In this document: one piece after another, positions 8,681 to 20,394 of the stretch | How the letters are laid out: every line of letters starts with the position of its first letter | Position numbering within the stretch: the first letter of the stretch is position 1 | Assembly (NCBI RefSeq): GCF_002127325.2 | Contig: NC_035435.2 | Span: 112,023,047 to 112,087,046 of the forward strand | Direction: 5' to 3' | Length of the DNA stretch: 64,000 nt | Origin: Helianthus annuus | Lineage: Eukaryota > Streptophyta > Magnoliopsida > Asterales > Asteraceae | Made by a program: the position numbers and the translations under genes | The notes under the pieces: generated by a model | Told to the model about the DNA's origin: nothing | Database searches by the model: none | What the model saw: only the letters and a program-made list of their open reading frames with translations

Positions 8681-11600
8681 CATGTGCAGGATGTTCTAGG
8701 AGGAACTATTAATAGTCATTGGATTGTTGATAGTGGAGCATCCAGGCACATGACTGGCGACTTACGGCTCCTATATGACGTGAGAAATATTAGAGGAGGG
8801 TATGTTGCTTTTGCGGGTGATAAAGGCGGGTACATCACTGGAGAAGGAAGTATCTCCAATGGCATCGTGTGCTTTGATAAGATCAATTATGTGAAGCAAA
8901 TTGATCACAATCTTCTCAGTGTGTCGCAAATCTGCGATAAAAAGTTCTCAGTGATTTTTGATGATGCTGGCTGTTATGTGCTGAAGCCTGGATTCAAAAT
9001 TCCACAAGAATGGATTCTCTTATCGGCTCCGAGAGTTAATGATCTTTATATACTCGACATGAGCCAGGCGATTACAACATCTGCACAAGTTACTTGTTTT
9101 GTCTCAAAAGCCACAGAAAAGGAGTCTATATCTTGGCACAGAAGAATGGGACACATTCACTTGAGGAAGATGAACCATTTGGTGAAAAATAATCTTGTGA
9201 ATGGTGTGCCTGTAAGAAGTTTTCATTTGCAAGATATCTGTGTCTCGTGCCAAAAGGGGAAGCAAACGAAGAAGTCTCACCCTTTGAAGAAAATAAACAC
9301 TGTCAGCATGCCTCTCGAACGTCTTCATATGGACCTTTTTGGACCTATGAAGCACAAGACAACGTTTGGTGATGCTTATTGTTTAGTAGTTACTGATGAC
9401 TACTCTAGATTTTCTTGGGTATCTTTTATGGCACACAAAAGTGAAACTCCTGGCATCCTCAAGGATCTTCTTACAATGTTAGAAAATCTCTATACGTTGA
9501 AAGTGAAAAGGATCCGAAGCGACAATGGAACAGAATTCAAGAATCAAGTTATGGATGAGTTTTGTACTTCTAAAGGCATTCTTCATGAGTACAGTTCTCG
9601 TTATACTCCACAACAAAATGGTGTCGCTGAGAGGAAGAATCGAACTATTATTGAAACTGCAAGAACAATGTTAGTAGAGTCGGAACTCCCTATTCAATTC
9701 TGGGGAGAGGCTGTATCGGCTGCTTGCTACACGTTGAACAGAGTTCTTACAGTTAAGAGACATGGCAAGACTTGTTTCGAACTCCTTCAGAGAAGGAAAC
9801 CGGATCTTTCTTACCTTGAACCGTTTGGTGCTCCTTGTACTATGATTGAGCCGGATGGAAAGTTTGGTGCAAAAGCTATCGAGGGTTTCTTCCTTGGATA
9901 TGCTACTCCGAATTTTCGTGTTTGGAATCTAGCCACTAAAAAGATTGAGCTATGGAGCGAAGTTAGGGTTCAAAGGTACACGAGTCCTGTTAGGGCTCCG
10001 GGTGATCCGTGGATGTTCGATTATGATGGGCTATTTGACTCCTTCAATCTGCCAACCTTTGACGAAGAATCAGCAGCGGCTCGGATGTTGTTGGAAAGTG
10101 ACAACGCTGCTGTCTCGCCATTGGTTAGACCTATTGTTGTTGATCCTCAAGCTTCTACGTCAGTCAACAATATGGTTCAAAATGAGGTTTATGAAGATGC
10201 TGCTGATTATAATGACTCTTCTGAAGATGATGAATATCATGATGCAGCCGAAGGATCTTCAGCTCCAGCTGCTCCTGTTCAAGGTGCCTCTGGTGATACA
10301 CCTCATACGCAGAATGTAGATACTGCTGAAGGGAATGCATCCACCTCTACCCACATTCCTGGTGTGGAGTTGGTTGTTGATCTTAATCTGAATAATTTGG
10401 GTATCAATGCTCGTGTGCCAGATAATCCTGAAATGAGGATTCACGATACCCATCCACAGCAGAATATCATAGGAGATGTCCATCGCGGTGTGCAGACGCG
10501 TAATCAGCTGAGAAACAACCGGAATGCTGGTTTGTATTCAGCTATAAGAGAATCTGGTCAACAGAATGACTGGTCCTTCGCGTGTTACGTGTCACAAGAA
10601 GAACCAAAGTCGTGGAAAGATGCTTTGAAAGATAGTGCCTGGGTGGAAGCCATGCAGGAAGAATTACAGCAATGTCACAAGCTGGGTGTCTGGAAGCTTG
10701 TTGAAAAGCCTGAGAACTACAAGAAGATTGGCACTCGATGGGTCTTCAAATGCAAGAAAGACGATCGTGGAGTGGTTATTCGGAACAAAGCTCGTTTGGT
10801 CGTTCAAGGTTTTCGTCAGATAGAGGGAATCGACTACAACGAAGTCTATGCACCAGTTGCACGTCTGGAAGCTATTCGGATCTTTCTGGCTTATGCCTCA
10901 TTCAAAGGATTCAAGGTTTACCAGATGGACGTCAAAAGTGCATTTCTACATGGTGTGGTTGAAGAAGAAGTATATGTCGAACAGCCTCCAGGTTTTGAAG
11001 ATCCTGTCCATCCTGATAGGGTTTGGTTGCTCAACAAAGCTCTCTATGGTCTTCATCAAGCGCCACGAGCTTGGTATGCAACCTTATCTACATATTTGCT
11101 GGAGAACGGTTTTCGAAGAGGTCTTATCGATTGTACTCTCTTCATCAAAGAACAAGATGGAGATCTTCTTCTGGTTCAGGTATATGTTGATATTATTTTT
11201 GGTTCTACTAATGATGTTTTGTGTAGGAATTTCGAGCGCATCATGCAGGATAAGTTCGAGATGAGTGCTATGGGGGAAATGAATTTCTTTTTGGGCTTAC
11301 AAGTGCAACAAACGGAGTCTGGGATATTCATCCATCAGACTAAATATGTTGGAGACATCTTGAGCCGGTTCCAGATGTCCGATGCAACGCCCATTGGTAC
11401 CCCATTGCCAACTAATCACGGAATAACTCCTGACTTGAAGGGTGAACCTGTTAGCCCTTCATACTATCGCGCGATGATCGGATCCCTTATGTACCTCACA
11501 GCATCAAGGCCAGATATAATGTACCCAACGTGCCTACTTGCCAGATATCAAGTTAATCCGAAGGCCTCACATCTTGCAGCTGTCAAAAGGATTTTTCGTT

Positions 11601-12127
11601 ATTTGAAGGCTTACCCCGACACCGGTCTGTGGTATCCTAGGGATAATAACTTTGACTTGGTCGCATTCAGTGATTCTGATTTTGGCGGATGCAAAATCGA
11701 CGGCAAATCCACAACGGCTGGATGTCAGTTTTTAGGAAATCGCCTAGTCACATGGCAGTGCAAGAAGCAGACATGTGTAGCTACATCAACATGCGAAGCT
11801 GAATACATTGCTGCCTCAAGTTGTTGTTCACAAGTTCTTTGGATCCAACAACAATTGCGGGACTACGGTTTTGAATTCCTAACTACTCCTATATACGTTG
11901 ATAATTCTGCTGCTTTAGATATCACTAGAAATCCTGTGCAGCATTCAAAGACCAAACACATCGAAATCAAATATCACTTCATACGTGATTGCTTTGAGAA
12001 AAGGCTAATCGATGTTGTTAAGGTCCACACCGATGACCAACGTGCCGACTTATTTACCAAAGCTTTTGACAAATCAAGATTTGACTTTTTATTATTGGTA
12101 AATGGCATTAAGGTCAAGCAAGAGTAA
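8681..12127 (+). CDS. Copia Pol: protease, integrase, RT, RNase H
   Basis: The frame opens at 8681 and has no ATG near its start; coding similarity starts at once with the protease ([12 protein letters not shown], about residue 13). The gag-pre-integrase zinc region follows ([14 protein letters not shown]), then integrase ([30 protein letters not shown]), RT ([33 protein letters not shown]) and RNase H ([30 protein letters not shown]). The RT box reads YVD-IIFGS (11183-11200) where the family has YVDDIIFGS: one catalytic Asp codon is missing. The frame is otherwise open to the stop. Expression needs splicing, recoding or internal initiation. A CAG acceptor-like site lies at 8687-8689. Confidence 0.93.
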   Translation, partial: HVQDVLGGTINSHWIVDSGASRHMTGDLRLLYDVRNIRGGYVAFAGDKGGYITGEGSISNGIVCFDKINYVKQIDHNLLSVSQICDKKFSVIFDDAGCYVLKPGFKIPQEWILLSAPRVNDLYILDMSQAITTSAQVTCFVSKATEKESISWHRRMGHIHLRKMNHLVKNNLVNGVPVRSFHLQDICVSCQKGKQTKKSHPLKKINTVSMPLERLHMDLFGPMKHKTTFGDAYCLVVTDDYSRFSWVSFMAHKSETPGILKDLLTMLENLYTLKVKRIRSDNGTEFKNQVMDEFCTSKGILHEYSSRYTPQQNGVAERKNRTIIETARTMLVESELPIQFWGEAVSAACYTLNRVLTVKRHGKTCFELLQRRKPDLSYLEPFGAPCTMIEPDGKFGAKAIEGFFLGYATPNFRVWNLATKKIELWSEVRVQRYTSPVRAPGDPWMFDYDGLFDSFNLPTFDEESAAARMLLESDNAAVSPLVRPIVVDPQASTSVNNMVQNEVYEDAADYNDSSEDDEYHDAAEGSSAPAAPVQGASGDTPHTQNVDTAEGNASTSTHIPGVELVVDLNLNNLGINARVPDNPEMRIHDTHPQQNIIGDVHRGVQTRNQLRNNRNAGLYSAIRESGQQNDWSFACYVSQEEPKSWKDALKDSAWVEAMQEELQQCHKLGVWKLVEKPENYKKIGTRWVFKCKKDDRGVVIRNKARLVVQGFRQIEGIDYNEVYAPVARLEAIRIFLAYASFKGFKVYQMDVKSAFLHGVVEEEVYVEQPPGFEDPVHPDRVWLLNKALYGLHQAPRAWYATLSTYLLENGFRRGLIDCTLFIKEQDGDLLLVQVYVDIIFGSTNDVLCRNFERIMQDKFEMSAMGEMNFFLGLQVQQTESGIFIHQTKYVGDILSRFQMSDATPIGTPLPTNHGITPDLKGEPVSPSYYRAMIGSLMYLTASRPDIMYPTCLLARYQVNPKASHLAAVKRIFRYLKAYPDTGLWYPRDNNFDLVAFSDSDFGGCKIDGKSTTAGCQFLGNRLVTWQCKKQTCVATSTCEAEYIAASSCCSQVLWIQQQLRDYGFEFLTTPIYVDNSAALDITRNPVQHSKTKHIEIKYHFIRDCFEKRLIDVVKVHTDDQRADLFTKAFDKSRFDFLLLVNGIKVKQE

Positions 12128-13991
12128 ACCAACATCGGAAAATCATTTTTGTAAATATCTTTGTGTGTTTTTAAATTTATCTTAGTTTATTGATTTTAGG
12201 GGGAGTAAATCCAAAAATCAGAAAATCCAAAAACATCGAAAAATTCAAAAACACAAAAACAATAGAAAATCAAAAATGAGTTTCCTGGCGAGCAAAAGAG
12301 AAAATGATAGTACATCAGTGGTCTATCCTAACCTCTTTAAACCTTAAATGAAAAGCGATAAGCAGCTCTATATAAGATGTATCGGTAGGCTCACAATCAT
12401 TTTAAAGTGTGCAGGGTGATATAAATCTTAATCGACTGAAGACCAGGTGGGAACCATTCATTGGCATATGGTCTTAGTACCGAAATTTCGTTTGATAGAT
12501 TGCCGAGGTTCTGAGATATTCGGTCTTTATGCTGCTTATCATCTGGGTATCATGGTTGCTTCTATAAATAGACTAAGTCTAAGATCTTCCATGATACTAT
12601 ACATACGTGTACATAATACATACTGCATTCGACCTCAATAAGTGATAAACAATCACATGTCCAAAATCAAATAAGTGATAAAAATATCACATTTATCCGG
12701 GTGTCAAGTTCGTCTCTCTGCTGTACGGAAGTACTGACCTGTTCACGGACTTGCACCTGTGCCCTCATGCATATGAAAATCAAGTTCCTCATCAATAAGT
12801 GATTATATCACAAAGGACTTGTTTTCAAATCAAAATAAGTGAGTATCTCACAATTTATACGGTCAAACAGATGATAATCGGTATACTCACCGGTAAGATG
12901 AACTCTCGTGCATACCTTGATACGGGAATGTGTCGTGATGTGGATGAACACCGGTCGGTAAGTATAAATCATAAATTAACGTATCCTCTAAACATGATTA
13001 CATCTGATAAGTTGAGCTTAAGTGGACAACAATACCGATAATTGTTATAGGATGCTTATCTTAATGTTAACTAACTGAACAACAAGAGTGTTTTGGCATG
13101 ACCGTACACTGATATGATTCTCTTACCCTCGAAACTCGCAAAAAGAATGTTTGTATATATTTATTTATTTACTGCTTAACTTTTATTATTTCTTTTAAAC
13201 AGTTTCGTCGTTTGGTGCATATCAGCACGACATTAGCGGTGATGTCGTTTGATAACACTCAAAGGATTTTAAATTGTTGTCTTTTACTTTCAAAAATATC
13301 AAAAAGATTTTAGGAGTGTTTTAATATAAACTTTATAAAAGCCAAAAAGATTTTATTTCTGCTTTATTTTCGATCGTACGATGTTGGAGCTCGAGTCTTC
13401 GTTACCTGAAACCTGAGCGAAAACCGAACTGACTAAATCTTCATAAACGGTCGAAATTTGCAAGTTTTGAAAGTTAAAGGCTAAAATTGTCAAATTTATT
13501 AAACTTTCAAACTGTCGGACGGTGTTTGATTGTGACATGGTCATTCGTGTGTCATTTGTTTATACTATATTCCAGGCAGTTGTTCTCATTATGCGTTTAG
13601 ATTTCTTGCATGTGCAGATTCTAAAGGCTAGGAGAACATGGTCGATGACAAGCTTTGGAATGAAGACACCACGAGAAGGCACTCAAAAGATGAAGATGAT
13701 CGAGTTGCCGCTGGCCATCATCAACACAACCAGGATCTCACTTCATAAAGATAAAGTCTTTTCACGAGCATAACTCAAGGGGGAGCTTATGTTAAGGGGG
13801 AGTTTGTCAACACACTTCCTACATGATACGGGTAGTTTGTTGATACACTCTCTGCTTTCAAGACGTGAAGACTTTGAAGATCCTCCGACTTTGAAGACGT
13901 GAAAGGACATCAGAGTTTGAGAACTCGAAGACCAAAGACCGTCGAAGTTCAAGACGAGTCTGCAACTATAGAAGATAAAGACAAAGCTACA
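12128..13991 (+). other. Copia 3' untranslated region with repeated hairpin words
   Basis: No credible ORF fills this 1.9 kb, although SIRE-type elements often carry an env-like ORF here. It holds GGGGGAGT tracts at about 12199, 13781 and 13796 that resemble extra polypurine tracts. It also holds four copies of AATAAGTGAT followed shortly by ATCACA (about 12638, 12671, 12794, 12834). The rest looks non-coding. Confidence 0.7.
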
Positions 13992-14005
13992 GCCAAGGGG
14001 GAGTT
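13992..14005 (+). other. Polypurine tract of the copia element
   Basis: AAGGGGGAG lies just before the 3' LTR, where plus-strand DNA synthesis is primed. Confidence 0.75.
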
Positions 14006-14630
14006 TGTTGGTGCACTTGTGTCTGTACTTTGTCTGTGTTCGGTCTGTATGAAAACGATGTCCTAAGTCAGTCTGTAAGTTGACCAAGTCAACTATCCTC
14101 CTAGTTTGACTTGGACAACATGATGTTGTCTGGATCGAAGGATAGCCTCGAAGGATACAACTGATCCTTCGAGGTGCTCGAAAGATATGGTTCGACCATG
14201 GTTCAACCATTAGACATCGAAGGATGATCCTTCGATGTCCATGCTGATCGTTCGAGCTCCCTGTCATCGATAGATGATCCTTCGGACCATCTATCGAGTC
14301 CTTCGACCAGATCTGCTTTGTATGGGTATAAATACCCATGCAGTGTGTTAGTGTTAGAGATAGAATGCACACATAGAGAGTTAGAGAAACTCTGCTGAAA
14401 TACACACACACACACTTTAGAGAGTTTGCAAACAGATTGTAAACCTTGTGCTTGTAACCGTAAACCTTCATACGTATTAATACAGTGGTGTTAATCGGTG
14501 AACTTTGTGTGTTCTTGTGTTTGTTCTTGCTTCATCCCGGTTTGCCCGCTAGCTTGGATTCCGCACTCGCTAGTGGGTTAGTATAACAAGGTTTAGGTTG
14601 TTCTCGATCCTCCGAGAAAAGGGACCTACA
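14006..14630 (+). repeat. Copia 3' LTR
   Basis: It is 625 bp, the same length as the 5' LTR and almost identical. The target duplication CTTAC follows. Confidence 0.95.
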
Positions 14631-14973
14631 CTTACCAATGGAACATTTTGAAATCAAACCAAAACAATACACATCCAAATCGGAAATAAACCCGTAGACA
14701 TCCAATTCGAAAATAAACCTGTCAAATTACAAACATTTGTTGAATGCATAACAAACTACGTTAAATTGTATAAATAAACTACATAAGCTAATCTAATGAG
14801 ATACCTAACTCTCTAAAAAACTTGAGCATCAACATCATCAACAAAACATCTATTTCATTATCCGTAGCCTCTCTCGTGTCGTGCTACATCTAAAATAAAA
14901 ATAGATAGAAAGAGTTATTACAAATATTATAGACTAAAAATAAAGGCAAAGAGAAAAACCGGTAACAACATTG

Positions 14974-14982
14974 TCAATAAAG

Positions 14983-15035
<53 letters not shown>

Positions 15036-15408
15036 CATGTTATATACATCTAGAAACAACTATATAATCAACTAAACCTTCTATGTTTTAAAAATTAATC
15101 AGTTAAGATATATATATATATATGGTCGAGTTCATTTCAGAACTCTAAATATCTACAGAACTTTCAGAGCTCTTAATAAACAATCATTTTATATATAATT
15201 TTTTGTATTTAGGATCTTTTTATCATATATTATATGTATTTCTTTGATTACATACATGTTAAAAATAGTTTACATATGTTTAATTGCCAACATGTATGTA
15301 ATCGTAAAAATACACATAATAAATGATAAAATTATCCTAAACATAAAAATATATAAATAAAAAGATTGTTTATTAGGAGTTCTTCGAGTTCTGTAAATAT
15401 TCTGGCTC

Positions 15409-15454
<46 letters not shown>

Positions 15455-15492
15455 CATACATACATACATACATACATACATAACTTTATTGA
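14974..15492. repeat. AT-rich stretch bounded by a 13 bp inverted repeat
   Basis: TCAATAAAGTTAT (14974-14986) recurs as its exact reverse complement at 15480-15492. Between them are (AT)n runs, a foldback element and a (CATA)n run at 15450-15481. It could be a MITE with an inner MITE nested in it, within the CACTA-like host. Confidence 0.5.
15122..15412. mobile_element. Foldback MITE
   Basis: The left arm (from about 15122: CAGAACTCTAAATATCTACAG, then TTAATAAACAATC) pairs with the right arm (GATTGTTTATTAGGAGTTC, then CTGTAAATATTCTGG) to about 15412. Inner arms ACATACATGTT / AACATGTATGT continue the foldback. TA microsatellites flank it, so the exact ends and target duplication cannot be read. 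It has no coding potential. Confidence 0.65.
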
Positions 15493-15678
15493 CGAGTCGC
15501 TAAACTGAAAATGTGATCTTCAACCCCTCTAGGATTTCTTTCGCACGTGTCACCTGTGATTGCGTTCACATTTAAAAAAGCGCACCGGTTGCGTTTTTTA
15601 GCCTTTGACTCCTTATAAAAGTACCTTAAAACAAGAATAAAATATATGATAAAACTTAATAAATTCAGTTATATCTAT

Positions 15679-15845
15679 CCAATATATTCAGGTAAATGTG
15701 TTCTTGTTTCCAAGCCATGCCAAGAATCGAAGTAAGATGCATTTGGACCTATCGGGTCGTAAGTTTCATCAAACTTAACGTGCATATCCTCCGGTCTTAA
15801 CTTCTTTTTGCATTTAGCAACACCACGTTTACCACATTTAGACAT
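15679..15845 (-). pseudogene. Fragment resembling plant En/Spm-type transposase
   Basis: Read on the minus strand from ATG at 15845 this gives a basic start (MSKCGKRGVAKCKKKLRPED) and then a DPIGPNASYFDSW segment. The IGPN-x(4)-F-x-S-W pattern recalls the plant transposase (Ptta/En/Spm) family. Only about 55-60 residues are recognisable before the frame degrades. The surrounding CACTA-like subterminal repeats agree with this reading. The match is from memory of a short motif. Confidence 0.45.
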
Positions 15846-15940
15846 AATTGAAGTTTATATCAAACATAAAAAAACATAATGAGAATTATTCAAACCAAAC
15901 TTAAAAATTCGTACAATAATTAATGAGAATTATTCTACTA

Positions 15941-15995
15941 CAGTCTCAAAGGGGGCTGCGTCAAATGGAATCGAACGAAAACCCCTTTGAGACTG
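15941..15995. repeat. 14 bp perfect inverted repeat
   Basis: CAGTCTCAAAGGGG (15941-15954) and its exact reverse complement (15982-15995) surround a 27-base loop. It lies in the CACTA-like element with no gene near it. It may be a relic of a tiny nested foldback. Confidence 0.6.
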
Positions 15996-16273
15996 TGTTC
16001 CCGTTACATCATAGGACACACTTCTAGTTATAATTAATATGGTTCATTTGTTGTTGGTTTAAATATAAATCAATGCTAGTTTTAGCATCTCATAGCAATT
16101 AAAACATGTATAAGAAGATTAAGTAAATATGCACTGAAGCATCAACGACCAAACGAACAATACTGAACGAAAATCAACGGCCGCAGCTAGAGAGAAATCG
16201 AACCAAAAACTAACTCGCGGTTGGAGTGGTGCGGTTGGAGGGGTGCAGCTAGAGTGGTGTGGCTGGAGGGGTG

Positions 16274-16367
16274 TGCTGCGTCCGAATGGCTGCGAGTAGA
16301 ATGGGAAGGGAGGCTAGGGTTTGCTGCGTCTGAATGGCTGCGAGTAGAAGGGGAATGGAGATTAGGG
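16274..16367 (+). repeat. 47 bp tandem repeat, two units
   Basis: The units start TGCTGCGTC at 16274 and 16321 and differ at a few bases. Shorter GGTTGGAGTGGTGC-like repeats lie just before. The 64-residue minus-strand frame here is a by-product of the repeats. The remainder of 14636-16711 is AT-rich and otherwise featureless. Confidence 0.7.
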
Positions 16368-16711
16368 TTTTGGTTGAGCAAATAACAGTACGTATGTTAG
16401 GGTAGAATGGGTTTAAGTTTGTTTTTCTAAGTTAATTGTGAGAATGAGTATATAAGACGGTGTTAAAAAACACCATTTAAAGGGTGCATATACAAGCATA
16501 AGATGGTGTTCAAAGGGAACACCATCTAAAGGGTGAGGAATTGATTTTAAGACGGGGTTTAAGCATAAGACGGGGTTATATGGAATTTTTTTGAATATTT
16601 TAATTGGATTGGCACAACGGCCATGTGAGGGATTGATTTTAAGACGGAGTTATTATTATAACATTGTCTAAAAAAGATCTTGAACACCGTCTAATGCTTG
16701 ATATTGTAGTA

Positions 16712-16830
16712 ATGACTCGTGGTTTACACACAACTTGCTACTAGAAGCAGTTAATAAGAACAGTAAATACAATCCAATTAAAATATAATATAACTATACG
16801 GTGTAAAACCTAGTCTTGTAAATAATAGGG
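16712..16830. repeat. Segmental duplication, left copy, part c
   Basis: From about 16717 the match to the right copy resumes (TTACACACAACT, then CTACTAGAAGCAG; compare about 61950) and runs to about 16830, after which the copies diverge. Confidence 0.8.
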
Positions 16831-17545
16831 TAAATTACACTTTTCATCATTTATGTTGGTATTAGATTGCAATAGATAACCTTTAACTTCAATAATTACA
16901 TTAACAATCCTTTATTTGGAAAACTAAGTACATCTTTCGCTTTTTTAGCACTAACAAGGTTAAAATTTTCAGTTAAATTTATTCATTTAAGGGCAGTTTA
17001 GTCTTTCTACGTAATTATTTATAGTATAAATAAAAGAAAATCAAATCAAATATAAATACCCTTTTTCTCTCACTCTTTCTCTCTCACACACACTTTGAAC
17101 TCTGTCTCTCTCTAAACAAACAACAGCCACCACCACCAAACCCACCACAACCCACCAACAACCACTATCACTTCAAGGCTTGGATAACCCTTTTAGCTTC
17201 GGAAAGTTGTGGTTTCTGAGTTATACCAACTCAGAACTTTCAAAAAATTGGTACGTAGTTGCAAATATATAACAATTTTGTTCGGAGTGCAACTCAGCAC
17301 AAGTCATACAACTTTTGATAAAAACCCAGACCTTTGCACAAGGCGGGTGGTTTAGATACATAGGGATGGTAAGTGCACCTATCACAGGCGTAATATAGTG
17401 ATGGTAAGATATCGAGGTCGTCCAAGGTTACAATAGCTTTTAGTATCGACTTGTTATTAACGTCTAGTCAAACCAAAAGTCACAGTTGATTTTGTGGTTT
17501 TTATAAAAGAACACAAAACAATATATAAAGAAAGATAGTTTGTAA
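16831..17545. other. Non-coding flank before element A
   Basis: It begins GGGTAAATTACACTTTT, like common short plant repeats. It then has TC- and CCA-rich microsatellite-like DNA (17060-17150) and anonymous AT-rich sequence. I see no gene or RNA. Its continuation lies beyond element A at 53280. Confidence 0.5.
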
Positions 17546-17550
17546 TCAAT

Positions 17551-18921
17551 TGTCACAACCCCCGATCCCTAGTTCCTGTGAACGGGCGGCCGTGAGCCAG
17601 TTTCGGTGGTATCATGTTTATTTATTCAATTTGGCAGCGGAAATTTTCATCAGGACCGTAGTTAGGAAATATTTAATCAGAGTAAACCACCTCGTTTTAT
17701 AACACTAAACACATGGGTAAAACCCAAGTTTTCAGTACTTCATAGGAATAAATCCTATTTAATTTAATAAAAACATCTATTTTATTCTTAGGTAACTTTA
17801 TTGCCACTTTTCCAAGCCTTCAGTGCTGTCCAGCTGACTTCTATTTGGCTTTCACATTTTGTTACCTGAAACGCGTTTTAAAAACAGTTTGTCAGTGAGA
17901 AGTGAGAAATACTGGTGAGTGAATCCCAGTTTAATTAAGTTTAAATTAAAAGTCACAGTGAACAGTATTGAGGGCGCATCCGCAATTACATTTGTTTCCA
18001 AGTTATATCAATTACCACCACACGGTAATGTCGTTCCGACTTATGGTCATGTTACTCCTTTACCAGGTGGTAACAAATTTTGTATACAAAACCCCAAATT
18101 TACCGACTGTAATTGTATTCTTACAAATACTCAATAATTGTTATTCGCATGGAAATTTAAGGTTTTGTAAAAAACAGTTAACAAAAAGATTTACAAAAAG
18201 TGGATCAACTCACATTGCTGTTTTAGGTTATCCTTTAGGGTTTCCTGGTGAATATCTATAATTTACACAAATGCACGTGTGTTAGTATAATAACCCATTT
18301 TAACATTAGTAATACCCTCCCCGAGACGGCATTCCAATGACTACGTCGGGCAGAACCACGACAGCCGTTACGGAACCCTAGATCAATCGGGCAGCGTATC
18401 TAATACGTCTCCAGGGGTTATAATACTTACATCGTAGCAGAACCTCGCTATTTAGGGGGGTATAATACCCGGGTATAATAACTCCACTACAGAAATTGAG
18501 ATTGAGAATTGAATTGTGAACGAAACAGACTGAAGGCCGATGGCCGCTATTTATAGGGCTGTAATCTGGTTTCCACGCGGCCCGCGTAAAAGTAAGCCAA
18601 GGCTTACGCGGCCCGCGTCAACATCCAGTCAACGTATAGCTTAGCAGCTGGGTCATCACATAGGTCTGCCGGGTGTTGGGCCACGTGGCCGGACCGGGCT
18701 TTGCCACATTCTAAGTCTCTCGCGGCCCGCGTAAGTGTAAGCTTAAGTTTACGCGGCCCGCCTGAACTTAATACTTCTGATTTTTATTTTATTTTTAATG
18801 TTATATTGTATTTTGGGCTCGGTTTTCACATACGGGGTGTTTTTAGGGACATATTGGGATATTTTAAATATTTTTAGGGTGTCGGAAAAATTATGAGGGG
18901 TGTCGGTTCAGGGTTGTTATA
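17551..18921 (-). repeat. Element A 3' LTR
   Basis: It is 1371 bp. It contains a repeated GC-rich word around GCGGCCCGCGT (at least four copies, 18575-18760) close to a reversed TATA box. The small forward ORFs in it have no known relatives. Confidence 0.9.
18548..18555 (-). promoter_or_regulatory. TATA box of element A LTR
   Basis: TATAAATA on the minus strand, near the GCGGCCCGC words. It recurs near 52909 in the other LTR. Confidence 0.55.
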
Positions 18922-18934
18922 TCCTCCCCACCTT
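18922..18934 (-). other. Polypurine tract of element A
   Basis: On the minus strand AAGGTGGGGAGGA abuts the 3' LTR. The same 13 bases serve element C at 39379-39391, linking the two families. Confidence 0.8.
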
Positions 18935-18957
18935 GTTTTAGAGCTCGTCCTCGAGAT

Positions 18958-20391
18958 CTATTGGAACAAGTGCGGATATTTCTTTTGCATTTCTGATTCA
19001 AGCTCCCATGTGTACTCAGGTCCTCTTTTGGAGTCCCATTTCACTTTGACCAGAACTAATCTCTTATGCTTGAGATTCTTAATTTTTCTATCTTCAATCT
19101 GTAGAGGCCTCTCTACAAATTTGAGTTGTTCATTTACCTTTATATCCTTGAGAGGTATTACGAGTGATTCATCAGCTAGGCACTTTTTGAGATTAGATAC
19201 ATGAAATACATCATGTATTCCTGCCATTTCCTCTGGCAATTGTAGCTGATAGGCTACAGGTCCTATTTTCCTAATAATCTTAAAAGGTCCAATATACCTG
19301 GGACTTAGCTTTCCTCTTTTGATGAATCTTACCACTCCTTTCCAAGGAGAGACTTTTAACAATACTTTGTCACCTATTTGGAATTCTAGCGACTTTCGTC
19401 TGTTATCAGCGTTGCTCTTCTGTCGATCACGTGCTGCTTTCAGTCGTTCCTTGACTTGAATGATTTTGTCAGTAGTTTCTTGTACTATCACGGGTCCAGA
19501 TAGTTGTTTTTCCCCAAATTCTGCCCAACAGACTGGGGTTCTGCACTTTCGTCCATAAAGTACTTCGAATGGTGCAGCATTGATACTTGTGTGATAACTG
19601 TTATTATAAGAAAATTCTATTAAAGGTAAGTGTTCTTCCCAATTACCTCCGAAATCAATTACACAAGCTCTAAGCATGTCTTCCATGGTCTGAATTGTCC
19701 TTTCACTTTGCCCGTCCGTTTGAGGATGATAAGATGTGCTTAGATTTAGCTTGGTTCCCATTGCTTTTTGGAAACTTGACCAAAAATGAGAAGTAAAACG
19801 GCTATTATCAGAAACAATTGATAAAGGTATTCCATGTAATGAAACAATTTCATTTACATACAATTTAGCTAATTGTTCCATGCTAAAGGTTTCTTTCATA
19901 GGTAAGAAATGAGCTGACTTGGTTAGTCTATCTACAATCACCCAGATTGTATCATTACCTTTTCTTGTTTTGGGCAATTTGGTAACAAAATCCATTGTTA
20001 TCAATTCCCATTTCCAAACTGGCATTTCCAACTGCTGTAATAAACCTGAGGGTTTCTGATGTTCAGCTTTAACTTGTGAGCAAGTTAAACACTTAGAAAC
20101 ATAAGCTGCTATATCCTTTTTCATTCCTATCCACCAGAAATTTTTTCTTAAATCCTGGTACATTTTATTACTTCCTGTATGCATCGTATATTTAGATTTA
20201 TGGGCTTCTTCTAATATACGGTGGCGTAAATTTCCTAATTTAGGTACCCACATTCTCCTTTGATGAATTCTCCAAATTCCATCTGTTCCTTGTTCTAATT
20301 CCTTAATCATTCCTTTTAATTTTTCAGTATCTTCCTTGATTACTGATTCTTGAACTTTCCTAATCTGATCGTTTAAATCTACTTGTAGATT
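18958..20391 (-). pseudogene. Element A integrase with chromodomain-like C-terminus
   Basis: The 3' third of pol. It shows the zinc region ([13 protein letters not shown]), core ([27 protein letters not shown]), and a C-terminal region of the form [20 protein letters not shown]. It ends in a chromodomain-like [17 protein letters not shown]. The usual SDRDSRFTS reads SDNSRFTS, one residue short near the second catalytic Asp. A TAA (20392-20394) separates it, in the same frame, from RT-RNase H upstream. The enzyme would insert element cDNA in the nucleus. Confidence 0.88.
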
Positions 20392-20394
20392 TTA

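Larger units (their letters stand above)
3490..14630 (+). mobile_element. Full-length Ty1/copia LTR retrotransposon, 11.1 kb
   Basis: Two 625 bp LTRs are flanked by a 5 bp target duplication CTTAC (3485-3489, 14631-14635). By eye I find one substitution between the LTRs (near 3970 versus 14486), so insertion is very recent. The order is LTR, Met-tRNA primer site, long leader, gag ORF, pol ORF (protease, integrase, RT, RNase H: copia order), a 1.9 kb untranslated stretch, polypurine tract, LTR. The large size and very long gag recall the SIRE/Maximus lineage, an inference. The RT active site is damaged. Confidence 0.95.
3277..16711. mobile_element. Degraded CACTA-like element, split by a copia insertion
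   Basis: This is the second insertion in the left duplication copy. Own sequence is 3277-3489 and 14631-16711. Both ends carry repeated ACACCGTCTTA / TAAGACGGTGTT words in both orientations, like CACTA subterminal repeats. The right end reads TTGTAGTA (16704-16711), one base from a typical CACTA terminus TTGTAGTG. The left terminus is not recognisable and may be truncated. A short minus-strand ORF (15679-15845) resembles the plant En/Spm-type transposase family. The class is an inference from these three signs. Confidence 0.6.

Noticed and set aside
12128..13991. An env-like third ORF in the copia element
   Set aside because: No long open frame; only frames below about 90 residues.
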